From Mariniflexile sp. TRM1-10 (GTDB taxonomy: Bacteria; Bacteroidota; Bacteroidia; Flavobacteriales; Flavobacteriaceae), in the NCBI RefSeq assembly GCF_003425985.1, contig NZ_CP022985.1, positions 595,501 to 659,500 on the forward strand: a stretch of DNA of 64,000 nucleotides, in the 5' to 3' direction. Both the position numbers and the translations under genes were made by a program. The notes under the pieces were generated by a model. That model was not told the origin of the DNA. It saw only the letters and a program-made list of their open reading frames with translations, and did no database searches. Of the stretch, positions 1-8,779 are shown piece by piece. The first letter of the stretch is position 1; each line of letters starts with the position of its first letter.

Positions 1-65
1 CCTGTACTAAATACCAAAACTATAGCCAAAGCCATTAGTCTGATTTGCTTTTTTAGTGTCTTCAT
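1..65 (-). CDS. N-terminus of a secreted or membrane protein (partial)
   Basis: Reading leftward from an ATG at 65 gives about 21 codons: a short basic start (MKTLKKQ) followed by a hydrophobic stretch (LMALAIVLVF) and then the window edge. This is a typical signal peptide or first membrane helix. Nothing of the mature protein is visible, so no function can be given. It lies 40 bp downstream of the next leftward gene and could be in the same transcript. Confidence 0.55.
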   Translation of the reverse strand, partial: MKTLKKQIRLMALAIVLVFST

Positions 66-104
66 GATTTTTTAAATTTATACAGTTAGTTATTATAATT
101 AATT

Positions 105-872
105 TTATTTGAGCTTATAAGTAAGTCCAATTTTAGAAGATTTAATGTCTCCTTCGCCTGTTTCAAAAATGGCATTAACGGAGTATTTATTAAGCCTCAA
201 TCCTAATGTTATACCACTAAATCCTGTGCTATCGCTATATAATTCCGTGTTTTTGTAATTCAACAAATCACCTAGATAAAAACCTAGAGTGAATGCTTCT
301 TCATTAGAAATTTTAAACACATATTCTGAATATAAGTTGAAAGTGAACATAGATTTCTGATTGACAATAATCAGATTTCCGTCATTATTGGTAGTTAATT
401 CAGATAATTTATCTTGATAAGGTCCAAATTCATTTAGATAAGCAAATTCCAAACCTATAAAACGCCAGTCTACTTTAGGTCTTGTATAAGTATAGTTTAT
501 TCCAGATTTAATATTAATGGTATAAAAAAGACTCTTTTCACCTTTAACAATTAGATCGCTATAGCCTTCCTTAAAATTATAAGCACCATAGGTTCCTCCC
601 AATCCATAATAATAATTAAAAAACCTTCCCGTAGTATTTCTATGAATATTAATTGCTACTATAGTTTTAGTATCATTAAAACTATCATCCTCTTGCGAAT
701 GTTTTCCAAAACTAATGTCTCCAGATACATAGGTTGCGGTTGTTTTTTTATCTATAAAATGTTGTTTTTCGGTATAAGACTTTATCGAGCCGTATGAACC
801 TGTGGTATAAACCCTTTTAACCTCGCAGGAACTCACAATAATCACTAATAATAAATTCAATAACGCTTTCAT
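105..872 (-). CDS. putative outer-membrane lipoprotein, function unknown
   Basis: The protein (255 aa from the ATG at 872) begins with a lipoprotein signal, MKALLNLLLVIIVSSC, with the lipidated Cys at about residue 16. I prefer this start because the longer in-frame start at 893 would put seven extra residues before the signal. The rest is rich in alternating aromatic/polar segments with many Gly, Tyr and Asn, and ends in a short pattern YSVNAIFETGEG...IGLTYKLK, which resembles an outer-membrane beta-barrel or a surface beta-sandwich. I do not recognise a family. It is followed at 40 bp by another exported protein, so the two may form an envelope operon. Confidence 0.7.
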   Translation of the reverse strand: MKALLNLLLVIIVSSCEVKRVYTTGSYGSIKSYTEKQHFIDKKTTATYVSGDISFGKHSQEDDSFNDTKTIVAINIHRNTTGRFFNYYYGLGGTYGAYNFKEGYSDLIVKGEKSLFYTINIKSGINYTYTRPKVDWRFIGLEFAYLNEFGPYQDKLSELTTNNDGNLIIVNQKSMFTFNLYSEYVFKISNEEAFTLGFYLGDLLNYKNTELYSDSTGFSGITLGLRLNKYSVNAIFETGEGDIKSSKIGLTYKLK

Positions 873-1042
873 AATAATAGTGTTTAAAGTCATGCTTTTA
901 TTTTAAAAAACGCATGAATGGTTAGTAGTTCAAATGTACTTTGTGATATTTGATAATCATTTGACTAAAACGCTGATAATTAGAATTATTTTTCTTAAAT
1001 TTCACAAAGTCTTCCAGAAACCTACTTGTAATTTTTCAAAAA

Positions 1043-2044
1043 ATGCAAGAACAATTTATTAGGTATCTAAAGGAAAAAACACAAAATCAGACCTCGTTTG
1101 TAGAAGAAATAGCCACTATTTTAGATATAGGTTATGATGCAGCATACAGACGTATTAATTTAAAAACCAGCTTATCTCTTGAGGAAAGTGTAAAACTTGC
1201 AAAACACTATAAAATATCGTTAAATAATTTATTTGAAGTTGGCAGTCAAAATTCTATCCTTACAGAATTATCACCACCAATACATAACAAAGAAGGTTTA
1301 GAACTCTACTTTAAACAATCGCTTAATAATGTTTTACCATTAACACAATTAAAAAGTGCTTCCATAATTTATTCAGCTAAAGACATTCCACTTTTTCATA
1401 CATTAAAAGATTCCTTTTTATCACGTTATAAAATTTATGTTTGGTTAAAAGATGTTGATACCAATATGACTAAAAGCAAAGTCACATTTGATGATTTTAT
1501 AAAAACCATTCCCGATTCATTACTTGAAAACGCTTACAAATTAGGTGAAGTTTACAAAGACATAAACATTACAGAGATTTGGAACAATACCACCATTAAT
1601 GGCACATTACAACAAGTATTATACTATTTTGAAGCAGGAGCGCTATCAAAAAAATTGGCATTGCTAATTTGTACAGACATTGAAGATGTTATTCGGCATG
1701 TAGAAAAACAAGCCATTCAACAGTCTATAATTGGTTCCAAAAATAAAGCTATTTATAATTTATACATTAACGATATCCATACCATGAGCAATACTATTAT
1801 GGTAAAAACACCTTATAAAAAAGTATTCTTTACACCTTTTACAGTAATAAGTTATTTTAAAATAGAGCATCAACCAACTTGTGAACTTATGCACGATTTT
1901 TTTGAAAAACAAATGAGCATTTCTAAGCTATTGGTGAATGCGGGCGAAAAAGACAGGTCATTATTTTTTAATAGAATGCACCAAAAAATAAACCGATTGC
2001 GAGAACGCATCATTATTGATAATGATGCGTTTGATTTTGAGTAG
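1043..2044 (+). CDS. helix-turn-helix transcriptional regulator
   Basis: 333 aa. Residues about 15-65 form an XRE/BetR-like helix-turn-helix (FVEEIATILDIGYDAAYRRI, then LSLEESVKLAKHYKISLNNLF), which should bind DNA. The remaining 260 residues hold no motif I can name and probably form an effector or dimerisation domain. Proteins of this shape are common single-gene regulators in flavobacteria. It is divergent from the lipoprotein gene ending at 105, with about 170 bp between the starts. The target is unknown; the lipoprotein gene or the GH43 region downstream are possible. Confidence 0.75.
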   Translation: MQEQFIRYLKEKTQNQTSFVEEIATILDIGYDAAYRRINLKTSLSLEESVKLAKHYKISLNNLFEVGSQNSILTELSPPIHNKEGLELYFKQSLNNVLPLTQLKSASIIYSAKDIPLFHTLKDSFLSRYKIYVWLKDVDTNMTKSKVTFDDFIKTIPDSLLENAYKLGEVYKDINITEIWNNTTINGTLQQVLYYFEAGALSKKLALLICTDIEDVIRHVEKQAIQQSIIGSKNKAIYNLYINDIHTMSNTIMVKTPYKKVFFTPFTVISYFKIEHQPTCELMHDFFEKQMSISKLLVNAGEKDRSLFFNRMHQKINRLRERIIIDNDAFDFE

Positions 2045-2105
2045 CAAAGATTTATACCATTTAATATTTGAAATAACGGTAATAAAACACCCTTTTCCCT
2101 TTCTA

Positions 2106-2282
2106 CCTCAAATACCCCATATCCTTCGTCATAGTTATGCCACACACATCCTAGAGCAAGGTATTGATATATGGTATATTCAAAAGTTATTAGGACACAC
2201 GAGACCAGAAGCCACAATGACTCATACTCCTGTTACTCGAAAAGATTTACAAGAAATAAAAAGTCCTTTAGATAAATCTTGA
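2106..2282 (+). pseudogene. tyrosine recombinase C-terminal remnant
   Basis: This stretch encodes PHILRHSYATHILEQG, a continuation with LLGHTRPEATM, and an ending KSPLDKS, which is the C-terminal third of a XerC/D-like integrase. The HxLRH-type motif and the LGH motif are present, but the N-terminal domain, the first catalytic Arg and the Lys are missing. The position that should carry the nucleophilic Tyr (normally TMIYTHV) reads TMTHTPV, so the fragment cannot be catalytic. It overlaps the tail region of the preceding regulator gene in a different frame upstream. It marks an old insertion next to a carbohydrate locus. Confidence 0.7.
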
Positions 2283-2619
2283 AATAGCAGACTTCGCTTC
2301 CTTTAGTTCATGCCTCACGGCAAACCACCTTGCGGCATACTAATGGTTCAGTTTGTTAAACCGTCCATAACTTCAATGGTGGAAACATGCTCTGCGGATA
2401 CAGACGCTGTCACGTCAAAATCAGTTCTTTTTTCTATCTTTACTACCAAACATCCCACAACTAAAAGTTATAAAACCATTGTGTGCAATTATGAAAAAAC
2501 ATATATCAATACATTGAAACGATATAAAAAGATTAAAATAATTACAAAAAAAGGATTGATTGGATTGGTCTCCGATAATAGGGCGGTACAGTTTTGCGAA
2601 TCTATTTTGTTATCTCCTC
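2283..2619. other. non-coding or decayed stretch
   Basis: An open frame of 107 codons crosses this region (2310-2633) but shows no recognisable motif, odd composition and no good context. I treat the DNA as decayed sequence between an integrase relic and a glycosidase tail. No hairpin or repeat stood out. Confidence 0.4.
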
Positions 2620-2626
2620 CCCCCAA

Positions 2627-2722
2627 AAAATAACCAAAGAAATTCCACCACATGGTGTTGTCGTATTAAAATTTAAAGGAATCGCATCCCCTTATAATGT
2701 GTTTCAATATGCAGACAAATAA
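2627..2722 (+). pseudogene. C-terminal tail of an alpha-galactosidase-like glycosidase
   Basis: Just before the GH43 gene the plus strand reads ITKEIPPHGVVVLKFKG and then ends at a TAA at 2720-2722. The pattern (T/E)IPPHGVVVLK is the usual last beta-strand of GH27-type alpha-galactosidases, whose C-terminal beta-sandwich ends this way. Only about 30 codons are left and there is no start or catalytic domain, so this looks like the 3' stump of a gene cut by the same event that left the integrase relic. It could also be the tail of another glycosidase with a similar C-terminal domain. Confidence 0.45.
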
Positions 2723-2751
2723 GTTATAACCTTTATACAAACTTTAGAAAA

Positions 2752-4158
2752 ATGCAAATAAAACATTTAGTAGTAATTACTATCATTTTAACAGCTTGCT
2801 CTGTTCATAATAAGAAAAATTACCAATCTGTTATTACAGGTATACCCTGGTATACCAAGGACGGAAACAATGTTTCAGCGCATGGAGCCAATATTATTAA
2901 AGAGGGTGATAAATTCTATCTATTTGGCGAATATAAAAACAACGACAATAATAGATTTGAAGGTTTTAGCTGCTACTCTTCTTCTGACCTGATGAACTGG
3001 ACATTCGAAAGTATCGCAATGCCTCCAAATCAAAGCGGTAGATTATCGAGTGCTGAATGTATTGGTGAGCGTCCGAAAGTAATGAAATGCCCATCTACAG
3101 GTGAATTTATCATGTATATGCATGCCGATTCTAACAATTATACAAATCCTGCTGTTGAATATGCTGTTTCAAATAACATAACCGGACCTTATGAATATAA
3201 AGGACGATTGATGTTCGGAGATGAATATATTAAACGTTGGGATATGGGGATCTTTCAGGATGATGATGGAACAGGTTATGTTATATTGCATCATGGCGAT
3301 ATCTATAAATTAGCTAACGATTATAAGAGCGTGGTAGAACACGTTTTAAAACACGACAAAACACTTCGTACCGAATCCCCCGCAGTATTTAAACACAAAG
3401 ATACTTACTACTGGATTGGCTCCGGCTTGACAGGCTGGGAACGAAACGATAATTATTATTTTACTGCAAAATCTCTGACTGGTCCCTGGACAAATCGAGG
3501 GGCAGTAGCCCCTGAAGGTACGCTCACATGGAATTCTCAATCTACTTTTGTGTTTCCTGTAGTAGGAAATAAAACAACCACATTTATTTACATGGGAGAC
3601 CGATGGTCTTTTCCTAAACAAAGAGCTACGGCAACTTATGTATGGCAACCACTAATATTTAATGACGATGAAATTTCAATGCCTGAATATCATGAAAGCT
3701 GGACCATTAATGTAGAAACGGGAGTATGGAAAGATGTCCCTATGAAACCCTCTTATAAAATAGCATATAATGATGAGGCTGTAAGTTATAAAGGTTTGTG
3801 GAAAGATGCGGAGGGTGACGATACTAAATCGAAGCGAGCGAATACAAAGGACGCAACTGCCTCAATTTCATTCAAAGGTTCTCAAATAGCTTTACGTGGC
3901 GTAGCATCTATAGACTGTGGATACGGTCACATTATAATTAAAAGTCCAAAAGGAGAAACAGTACACGATACATGGGTAGATATGTATTCGAACAAAACGG
4001 TAGAAGGTTTACAATATATGAGTCCAATGCTACCTGAGGGGGAATATATATTAACATACTCTCCGACTCAATCACATTGGTACTGGACGGAAAAGTCAGG
4101 AAAACAATGGGGAAGCATAGATACATTTATATCATTCAGCGAGGCTTGGGTGTTCTAA
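2752..4158 (+). CDS. glycoside hydrolase family 43 lipoprotein, galactanase-like
   Basis: 468 aa with a lipoprotein signal ending ILTAC (Cys16), so probably anchored at the cell surface or in the periplasm. Residues about 35-330 carry five-bladed-propeller features of GH43: SAHGANIIKEGDKFYLFGEY, RWDMGIFQDDDGTGY, RTESPAVF (probable acid Glu) and SQSTFVF. The AHG motif in place of a catalytic-base Asp, and the Gln in SQST, resemble the exo-beta-1,3-galactanase-like subfamilies (24/34), known to lack the usual base. Residues about 340-468 look like a beta-sandwich accessory domain. It lies 30 bp after a glycosidase tail, so it is probably the survivor of a polysaccharide-utilisation cluster. Substrate not established. 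Confidence 0.88.
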   Translation: MQIKHLVVITIILTACSVHNKKNYQSVITGIPWYTKDGNNVSAHGANIIKEGDKFYLFGEYKNNDNNRFEGFSCYSSSDLMNWTFESIAMPPNQSGRLSSAECIGERPKVMKCPSTGEFIMYMHADSNNYTNPAVEYAVSNNITGPYEYKGRLMFGDEYIKRWDMGIFQDDDGTGYVILHHGDIYKLANDYKSVVEHVLKHDKTLRTESPAVFKHKDTYYWIGSGLTGWERNDNYYFTAKSLTGPWTNRGAVAPEGTLTWNSQSTFVFPVVGNKTTTFIYMGDRWSFPKQRATATYVWQPLIFNDDEISMPEYHESWTINVETGVWKDVPMKPSYKIAYNDEAVSYKGLWKDAEGDDTKSKRANTKDATASISFKGSQIALRGVASIDCGYGHIIIKSPKGETVHDTWVDMYSNKTVEGLQYMSPMLPEGEYILTYSPTQSHWYWTEKSGKQWGSIDTFISFSEAWVF

Positions 4159-4571
4159 TATCTGTATTAGAAACTTAGGCAAAGTGGTTAAATGATAATT
4201 AAGGAAAACCCATCCTATTTATAAGCACATTGGCAAACCATACGAGCCACACTTAGACCAAAACTTGCCAAAGAGCTTACAAAGCCAGCCCGGATATCCG
4301 CGTTTAAGGGAGATTTTGGGATTTCCCCACTTACAAAATAGATGCTCTGCAAGATAAGTGAGAAATAAGATGAAAGATTAAATTTGTAAAAACTAAAAAT
4401 AGATTGGCTTTACATCAGCATACACAAGGAACAAAAAACTATATACAACATACATGTATAACCATCAAAAATAATTACATCCATAAAATTATTAGCTCTT
4501 AAAATCTACCATCAAACGTTAAACCTTGTTAAAAATTTGCTTTTTTACTCATTTTCATTATATTACTAGTT
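4159..4571. other. intergenic region without recognised features
   Basis: About 410 bp between the GH43 gene and the next plus-strand gene. I found no convincing open frame, strong hairpin or promoter box. Short fragments read like decayed coding sequence but match nothing I know. Confidence 0.4.
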
Positions 4572-4946
4572 ATGATACATGAAGACAAAGCAAAATATTC
4601 AGACATTTTAGAGAACTCTATTACTTATTTAGAGAAGCACGGCTTTAAAAACATTCAAGCCGATGCTGATGGTTATGAAACCCCAAAATCTTATGCAAAA
4701 GCAGGTAGCAATATTACTATCACACCAGATATTGTTGCAGAAAAGGAAGGCAGAAAACATTATTTTGATTTAAGTTTAAAATCCGAAAAACCAAAACTAT
4801 TAAAATCCAAATGGCTATTTCTTAACACCTTAAGCAATTTAAAATCGTCTAGATTTAGACTTATTACAGTTCGTGGGCATTATGCCTTTACACAAGAAAT
4901 GTTGGAGGCAATAAATCTTAAGAACAAAACACTAATTAAGATTTAA
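4572..4946 (+). CDS. conserved hypothetical protein, possible nuclease-like fold
   Basis: 124 aa, soluble, with no signal peptide. The middle reads TPDIVAEKEGRKHYFDLSLK, a D...D-x-x-x-K arrangement on two predicted strands that weakly resembles a PD-(D/E)xK core, and the C-terminus reads FRLITVRGHYAF, like another core strand. The normal (D/E)xK spacing is not met, so activity is doubtful. It lies about 220 bp upstream of rpoD in the same direction. I do not recognise a named family. The fold remark is inference from the pattern only. Confidence 0.6.
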   Translation: MIHEDKAKYSDILENSITYLEKHGFKNIQADADGYETPKSYAKAGSNITITPDIVAEKEGRKHYFDLSLKSEKPKLLKSKWLFLNTLSNLKSSRFRLITVRGHYAFTQEMLEAINLKNKTLIKI

Positions 4947-4993
4947 AATAAAATCTTTAGAACTAAATTCTGCATTAACGACAGGAATGGCAT

Positions 4994-5015
4994 CCTTTTA
5001 TTTTTGTAAATAAAA
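4994..5015. terminator. hairpin between the hypothetical gene and rpoD
   Basis: CTTTTATTT, loop TTGT, AAATAAAAG forms a perfect 9-bp A/T stem after the gene ending at 4946. There is no long T-run, so it is a weak terminator candidate. Confidence 0.4.
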
Positions 5016-5166
5016 GAAATAACGGATAGCGTGGCTATTTTAAAATTTTTACGCCTTGAAAAGGTTATTTCAATAATAAATCAAAACTTTTTGTAACATT
5101 TTTGATATAGTTACGTATAACTATTGAATAACAATATTCATTTTATAACTTACAGAAGAACTTTAG

Positions 5167-6030
5167 ATGAGACAACTTAAAATCACGAAGCAGGTTACCA
5201 ACAGAGAAACCGCTTCGTTAGACAAATATCTTCAAGAAATTGGAAAAGTTGACTTAATTACCGCAGACGAAGAAGTAGAATTAGCACAACGCATTAAAGC
5301 TGGCGACCAAGCTGCTTTAGAGAAGTTGACAAAAGCTAATTTACGTTTCGTTGTATCGGTAGCTAAGCAATATCAAAACCAAGGTTTAACATTGCCCGAT
5401 TTAATTAATGAAGGTAATTTAGGTTTAATTAAAGCAGCACAACGTTTTGATGAAACCCGTGGTTTTAAATTTATATCGTATGCCGTTTGGTGGATTCGTC
5501 AATCGATCCTTCAAGCGTTGGCTGAACAATCACGTATTGTACGTTTGCCTTTAAACAAAATTGGTTCTATTAACAAGATTAATAAAACATTTGCGTTTTT
5601 AGAGCAAAGTCATGAGCGTCCACCAAGTGCTGAAGAAATTGCAAAAGAGTTGGACATGACTATTAACGATGTTAAAGAGTCTATGAAAAATTCAGGCCGT
5701 CACGTAAGTATGGATGCACCTTTAGTTGAAGGTGAAGATTCTAACTTATATGATGTATTAAATAGTGGTGAATCGCCTAACCCAGATAGAGAGTTATTAC
5801 ACGAATCGTTACGTACAGAAATTGAACGTGCTTTAGAAACTTTAACACCTCGTGAAGCAGACGTGATTCGTTTGTACTTTGGTTTAGGAAACCAACACCC
5901 AATGACCTTAGAAGAAATTGGTGAGACGTTCGATTTAACTCGTGAACGTGTACGTCAAATAAAAGAAAAAGCTATTAGAAGGTTAAAACACACTTCTAGA
6001 AGTAAAATATTAAAAACATATTTAGGTTAG
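5167..6030 (+). CDS. rpoD: RNA polymerase primary sigma factor (RpoD/SigA)
   Basis: 287 aa, the short form usual for the housekeeping sigma of Bacteroidota, lacking the long region 1.1. Region 1.2 is seen in [18 protein letters not shown], region 2 in [17 protein letters not shown] and [15 protein letters not shown] (the -10-element reading and melting helix), region 3 in the [13 protein letters not shown] segment, and region 4 in [20 protein letters not shown] (helix-turn-helix for the -33 element). All key regions are intact. It directs RNA polymerase to TTTG/TAnnTTTG promoters in this group. Two stem-loops after the stop insulate it from rpe. Confidence 0.98.
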   Translation: MRQLKITKQVTNRETASLDKYLQEIGKVDLITADEEVELAQRIKAGDQAALEKLTKANLRFVVSVAKQYQNQGLTLPDLINEGNLGLIKAAQRFDETRGFKFISYAVWWIRQSILQALAEQSRIVRLPLNKIGSINKINKTFAFLEQSHERPPSAEEIAKELDMTINDVKESMKNSGRHVSMDAPLVEGEDSNLYDVLNSGESPNPDRELLHESLRTEIERALETLTPREADVIRLYFGLGNQHPMTLEEIGETFDLTRERVRQIKEKAIRRLKHTSRSKILKTYLG

Positions 6031-6060
6031 TAGACTTTTTACGACTAAATAATAGTAACA

Positions 6061-6088
6061 AACAGTTACACATAACTGTTCGTTTTTT
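6061..6088 (+). terminator. first rho-independent terminator of rpoD
   Basis: AACAGTTA, loop CACA, TAACTGTT is a perfect 8-bp stem, followed by CGTTTTTT. It begins 30 bp after the rpoD stop. Confidence 0.85.
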
Positions 6089-6100
6089 GATTGATGAAAG

Positions 6101-6134
6101 AACCCCCGGCTGATTACCGGGGGTTTATTTTTCT
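6101..6134 (+). terminator. second rho-independent terminator of rpoD
   Basis: AACCCCCGG (6101-6109) pairs with CCGGGGGTT (6117-6125) around a 7-nt loop, followed by TTATTTTT. It is strongly GC-rich for this genome and stands in tandem with the weaker hairpin upstream. Confidence 0.92.
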
Positions 6135-6218
6135 CCTCACCCTAAATCCCTCTCCAAAGGAAAGGGACTTCTAAAAGACTTTTCTATATTTGCATAAACT
6201 TTACAACACACCTTTATA

Positions 6219-6881
6219 ATGAGTTCTAAATTAATTGCGCCTTCGCTACTTGCTGCCGATTTTGCTAACCTTCAACGCGATATAGAAATGGTAAACCAAA
6301 GTGAAGCCGACTGGTTTCATATAGACATTATGGACGGTGTTTTTGTACCAAATATTTCTTTTGGTATGCCTGTTCTACAGGCCATAACTAAATATACAAA
6401 AAAAACGGTTGATGTACATTTAATGATTGTTGACCCTGATAGATACATTAAAACATTTGCCGATTTAGGAAGCCATATTTTAACGGTTCATTACGAAGCC
6501 TGCACGCATTTACATAGAACGTTACAAGCCATTAAAGCCGAAGGTATGAAAGCTGGTGTTTCATTAAATCCACATACAAGCGTGAGTCTTTTAGAAGACA
6601 CCATTAACGACATTGATTTAGTGCTTATTATGAGTGTAAACCCTGGTTTTGGTGGTCAAAGCTTTATTGAAAACACCTATGACAAAGTAAAACAGCTAAA
6701 AGAATTAATTACACGCAAAGGCGCTTCCACCATTATAGAAATTGATGGAGGTGTAACAACTGCCAACGCAAAAGCACTTACCGACGCTGGTGCCGATGTT
6801 TTAGTAGCGGGAAGTTTTATTTTCAAAAGTGACAATCCGCTTGAAACCATAAAGCAACTTAAAACTATTGCCAATACTTAG
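6219..6881 (+). CDS. rpe: ribulose-phosphate 3-epimerase
   Basis: 220 aa TIM-barrel enzyme that interconverts D-ribulose 5-phosphate and D-xylulose 5-phosphate in the pentose phosphate pathway; cytoplasmic. Visible signatures: IAPSLLAADFANL at the start, WFHIDIMDGVFVPN with the metal-binding His and catalytic Asp, DVHLMI, MSVNPGFGGQSF (phosphate and second Asp region) and IEIDGGV near residue 175. The length matches the family. It follows rpoD after two terminators and about 190 bp and appears to be its own transcription unit. No anomaly seen. Confidence 0.98.
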   Translation: MSSKLIAPSLLAADFANLQRDIEMVNQSEADWFHIDIMDGVFVPNISFGMPVLQAITKYTKKTVDVHLMIVDPDRYIKTFADLGSHILTVHYEACTHLHRTLQAIKAEGMKAGVSLNPHTSVSLLEDTINDIDLVLIMSVNPGFGGQSFIENTYDKVKQLKELITRKGASTIIEIDGGVTTANAKALTDAGADVLVAGSFIFKSDNPLETIKQLKTIANT

Positions 6882-6909
6882 AGACTGTTTAAGTTTTATC
6901 CTTTGGCTC

Positions 6910-7326
6910 TTAATATTGTTTTATGTAATAGTTTAGCAAATCGGTAGTAGTTACTATACCTACCAAAACACCATTATCTACAACAGGCAGTGCATGAAAC
7001 TCTCTTTCAGCTAAAATAGTAGCCGCTTCTTTTATAGTGGTATCGCTATTTATAGATACGATATGCTTACTCATCACCTGCTCTATTGTAAACGAATTAT
7101 ATACTACAGCATTTACATCATGCTCGTCCTTTGTGGTTTCAGCAAAACTAATTTTTAGTAAATCGGAATAACTTAACATCCCTATTATCACATCTGAACT
7201 AACAACTGGAATGTGTTTGATTCGGTGCTTATTAAAAAGCATTTCGGCTCTTTCTAAATTATCACCTCTTTTTAATGCAACAACACTTTTACTCATTATT
7301 TCTGAAACTGGTGCTCTTCGGTTCAT
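6910..7326 (-). CDS. CBS-domain protein, second of a tandem pair
   Basis: 138 aa made of two CBS motifs (about residues 7-60 and 78-135) and nothing else: APVSEIMSKSVVALK with HRIKHIPVV, and IEQVMSKHIVSINS with FHALPVVD...GIVTTTDLL. Paired CBS domains usually bind adenine nucleotides (AMP, ATP, SAM) and act as energy sensors. It lies 33 bp downstream of a paralogue with the same layout, clearly a tandem duplication in one operon. The partner is unknown; no channel or enzyme domain is attached. Confidence 0.9.
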   Translation of the reverse strand: MNRRAPVSEIMSKSVVALKRGDNLERAEMLFNKHRIKHIPVVSSDVIIGMLSYSDLLKISFAETTKDEHDVNAVVYNSFTIEQVMSKHIVSINSDTTIKEAATILAEREFHALPVVDNGVLVGIVTTTDLLNYYIKQY

Positions 7327-7359
7327 TTTGTTTTTTATTAATTGAAAGATTAAATGATA

Positions 7360-7785
7360 TTAAAACTGTTTTAACAAGTACTTTATAAGATCGGTAGTGG
7401 TAACAATACCAACTAATTTGTTATTATCCACAACAGGTAAAGCATGAAACTCTTTACTTGCTAAGATCTCTGCTACATCTTTTATTGAATTTGAAGTCGA
7501 AACCGTCACTATATGCTTCTTCATTACTTGTTTTATAGTAAACATATTATATACCATGGCATCGGCATTAGCATCGGAATCTGAATTATCTGTAATATCT
7601 GCGAAACTAAGTCGAAGTAAATCTGTATAACTTAGCATGCCTACAACGACATTGTCATTAACTACGGGCAAATGTCGTATATGGTGCTTTCTGAAAAGTC
7701 GCTCGGCTGTTTCTAAACTATCCTTCTTTTTTAATGTGACAACAGGTGCTGTCATTATCATTGAAATAGGCGCTTTACGTATCAT
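7360..7785 (-). CDS. CBS-domain protein, first of a tandem pair
   Basis: 141 aa with two CBS motifs: APISMIMTAPVVTLKKKDSL...HIRHLPVVNDN and IKQVMKKHIVTVST...FHALPVVDNNKLVGIVTTTDL. It shares more than half of its residues with the gene immediately downstream by eye, including the IRKAPIS/NRRAPVS start and the GMLSY(T/S)DLL segment. It differs mainly in a 3-4 residue insert (NSDSDANAD) between the domains. Probably a cytoplasmic nucleotide-binding sensor; the paralogue may form a heterodimer with it. The 5' leader (7786-8040) holds no box I can name. Confidence 0.9.
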   Translation of the reverse strand: MIRKAPISMIMTAPVVTLKKKDSLETAERLFRKHHIRHLPVVNDNVVVGMLSYTDLLRLSFADITDNSDSDANADAMVYNMFTIKQVMKKHIVTVSTSNSIKDVAEILASKEFHALPVVDNNKLVGIVTTTDLIKYLLKQF

Positions 7786-8040
7786 GGCTTTTCAATTTTA
7801 GTTTTTACTATCACTAAAATTATAAAATCAAATTATAAAAAAGCATGATAAAAATCATGTAACCCAATGAATAAGTTTGTACCATTAAAATAATAAACGC
7901 CACCTGTTAGCAATTAATTTTTATAAAATAAAAATTGTTCACTATCTTATGGAGATATAACTTATTTAGGAGTGTATGCTGTGCACTTCCCCAAATTTTT
8001 AGTCTTAGTATATATAACTAAATATTAAAACTAAATATGT

Positions 8041-8604
8041 ATGAAAAGAAAAAATTATTTTATGAAAAGTATGGCATTACTTTTTGTAGCGAGCATGGCA
8101 CTATTTGCTTGCTCAAACGAAACACTACTTGACCCACAAACAGAGGCAGCAAGCATATTGCAAGAAAGCGCTAAAACAAGTTCTAAAAAAACCTCTGACA
8201 CTAGGTTAGTTTTTACGACCAACCTTAGTGGTGCCAATGAAGTTCCTGCTAATGATTCTAAAGCTACCGGACAAGCTATTGTTGCTATAAGCAAAGACGA
8301 AAGCACCATTCACTATAAGTTAATTACAGCCAACATTGAAAATGTAAGGTTTGCTCATTTCCATTTGGCTCCAGTGGGCGTAAACGGAGGTGTTGTGGTT
8401 ACATTATATGTAAATCCGAATGAACAGCCTTCCGGTCCAGCGAATGGTATTTTAGCAGAGGGTCATATTGCGGCTGAAGACATAACCGGTTCACTTGCAG
8501 GCGACATGCCAGGTCTTATAAGCGCCATGAGAAATGGGCTTATTTATGTAAATGTTCACACCTTTCCAACATTTGGCGGAGGCGAAATCAGAGGCCAGCT
8601 TTAA
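8041..8604 (+). CDS. CHRD domain lipoprotein
   Basis: 187 aa. The signal MKSMALLFVASMALFAC (starting at residue 8 of the frame) ends in a lipobox with FAC, so the mature protein is lipid-anchored. Residues about 55-187 are a CHRD domain: TTNLSGANEVPANDSKATG at the start, HFHLAPVGVNGGVVVTLY in the middle and YVNVHTFPTFGGGEIRGQL at the end. CHRD domains were described in chordin and are common as extracellular modules in bacteria; the biochemical role in bacteria is not established. The gene stands alone between divergent or convergent neighbours. Confidence 0.9.
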   Translation: MKRKNYFMKSMALLFVASMALFACSNETLLDPQTEAASILQESAKTSSKKTSDTRLVFTTNLSGANEVPANDSKATGQAIVAISKDESTIHYKLITANIENVRFAHFHLAPVGVNGGVVVTLYVNPNEQPSGPANGILAEGHIAAEDITGSLAGDMPGLISAMRNGLIYVNVHTFPTFGGGEIRGQL

Positions 8605-8644
8605 AGATTTGAGGCTAAAAGTCAAAGTCTATTTAGAAGTTAAT

Positions 8645-8716
8645 TGTCACATTGAGCGCAGTCGAAATGCATTGGTAATCTGACCAACAAGGTTTTCGGC
8701 TGCGCTCAAACTGACA
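8645..8716. repeat. GAGCGCAGTCGA-type inverted repeat
   Basis: The arm 8645-8668 (TGTCACATTGAGCGCAGTCG plus AAAT) and the arm 8693-8716 are inverted copies that match at about 20 of 24 positions around a 24-nt loop. It lies between convergent genes (CHRD gene and MtfA-like gene) and is not followed by a T-run. From memory such GAGCGCAGTCGA elements are scattered through flavobacterial genomes. Confidence 0.65.
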
Positions 8717-8779
8717 TTGGGAGTTTACTTTTTATACAGTCTCATTTATATTGGTTCATTTAAAAAAGTCAAGATGAGT

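Noticed and set aside
2310..2633. 107-codon open frame after the integrase relic
   Set aside because: No recognisable motif, and it lies between two gene remnants in DNA that looks decayed. I do not call it a gene.
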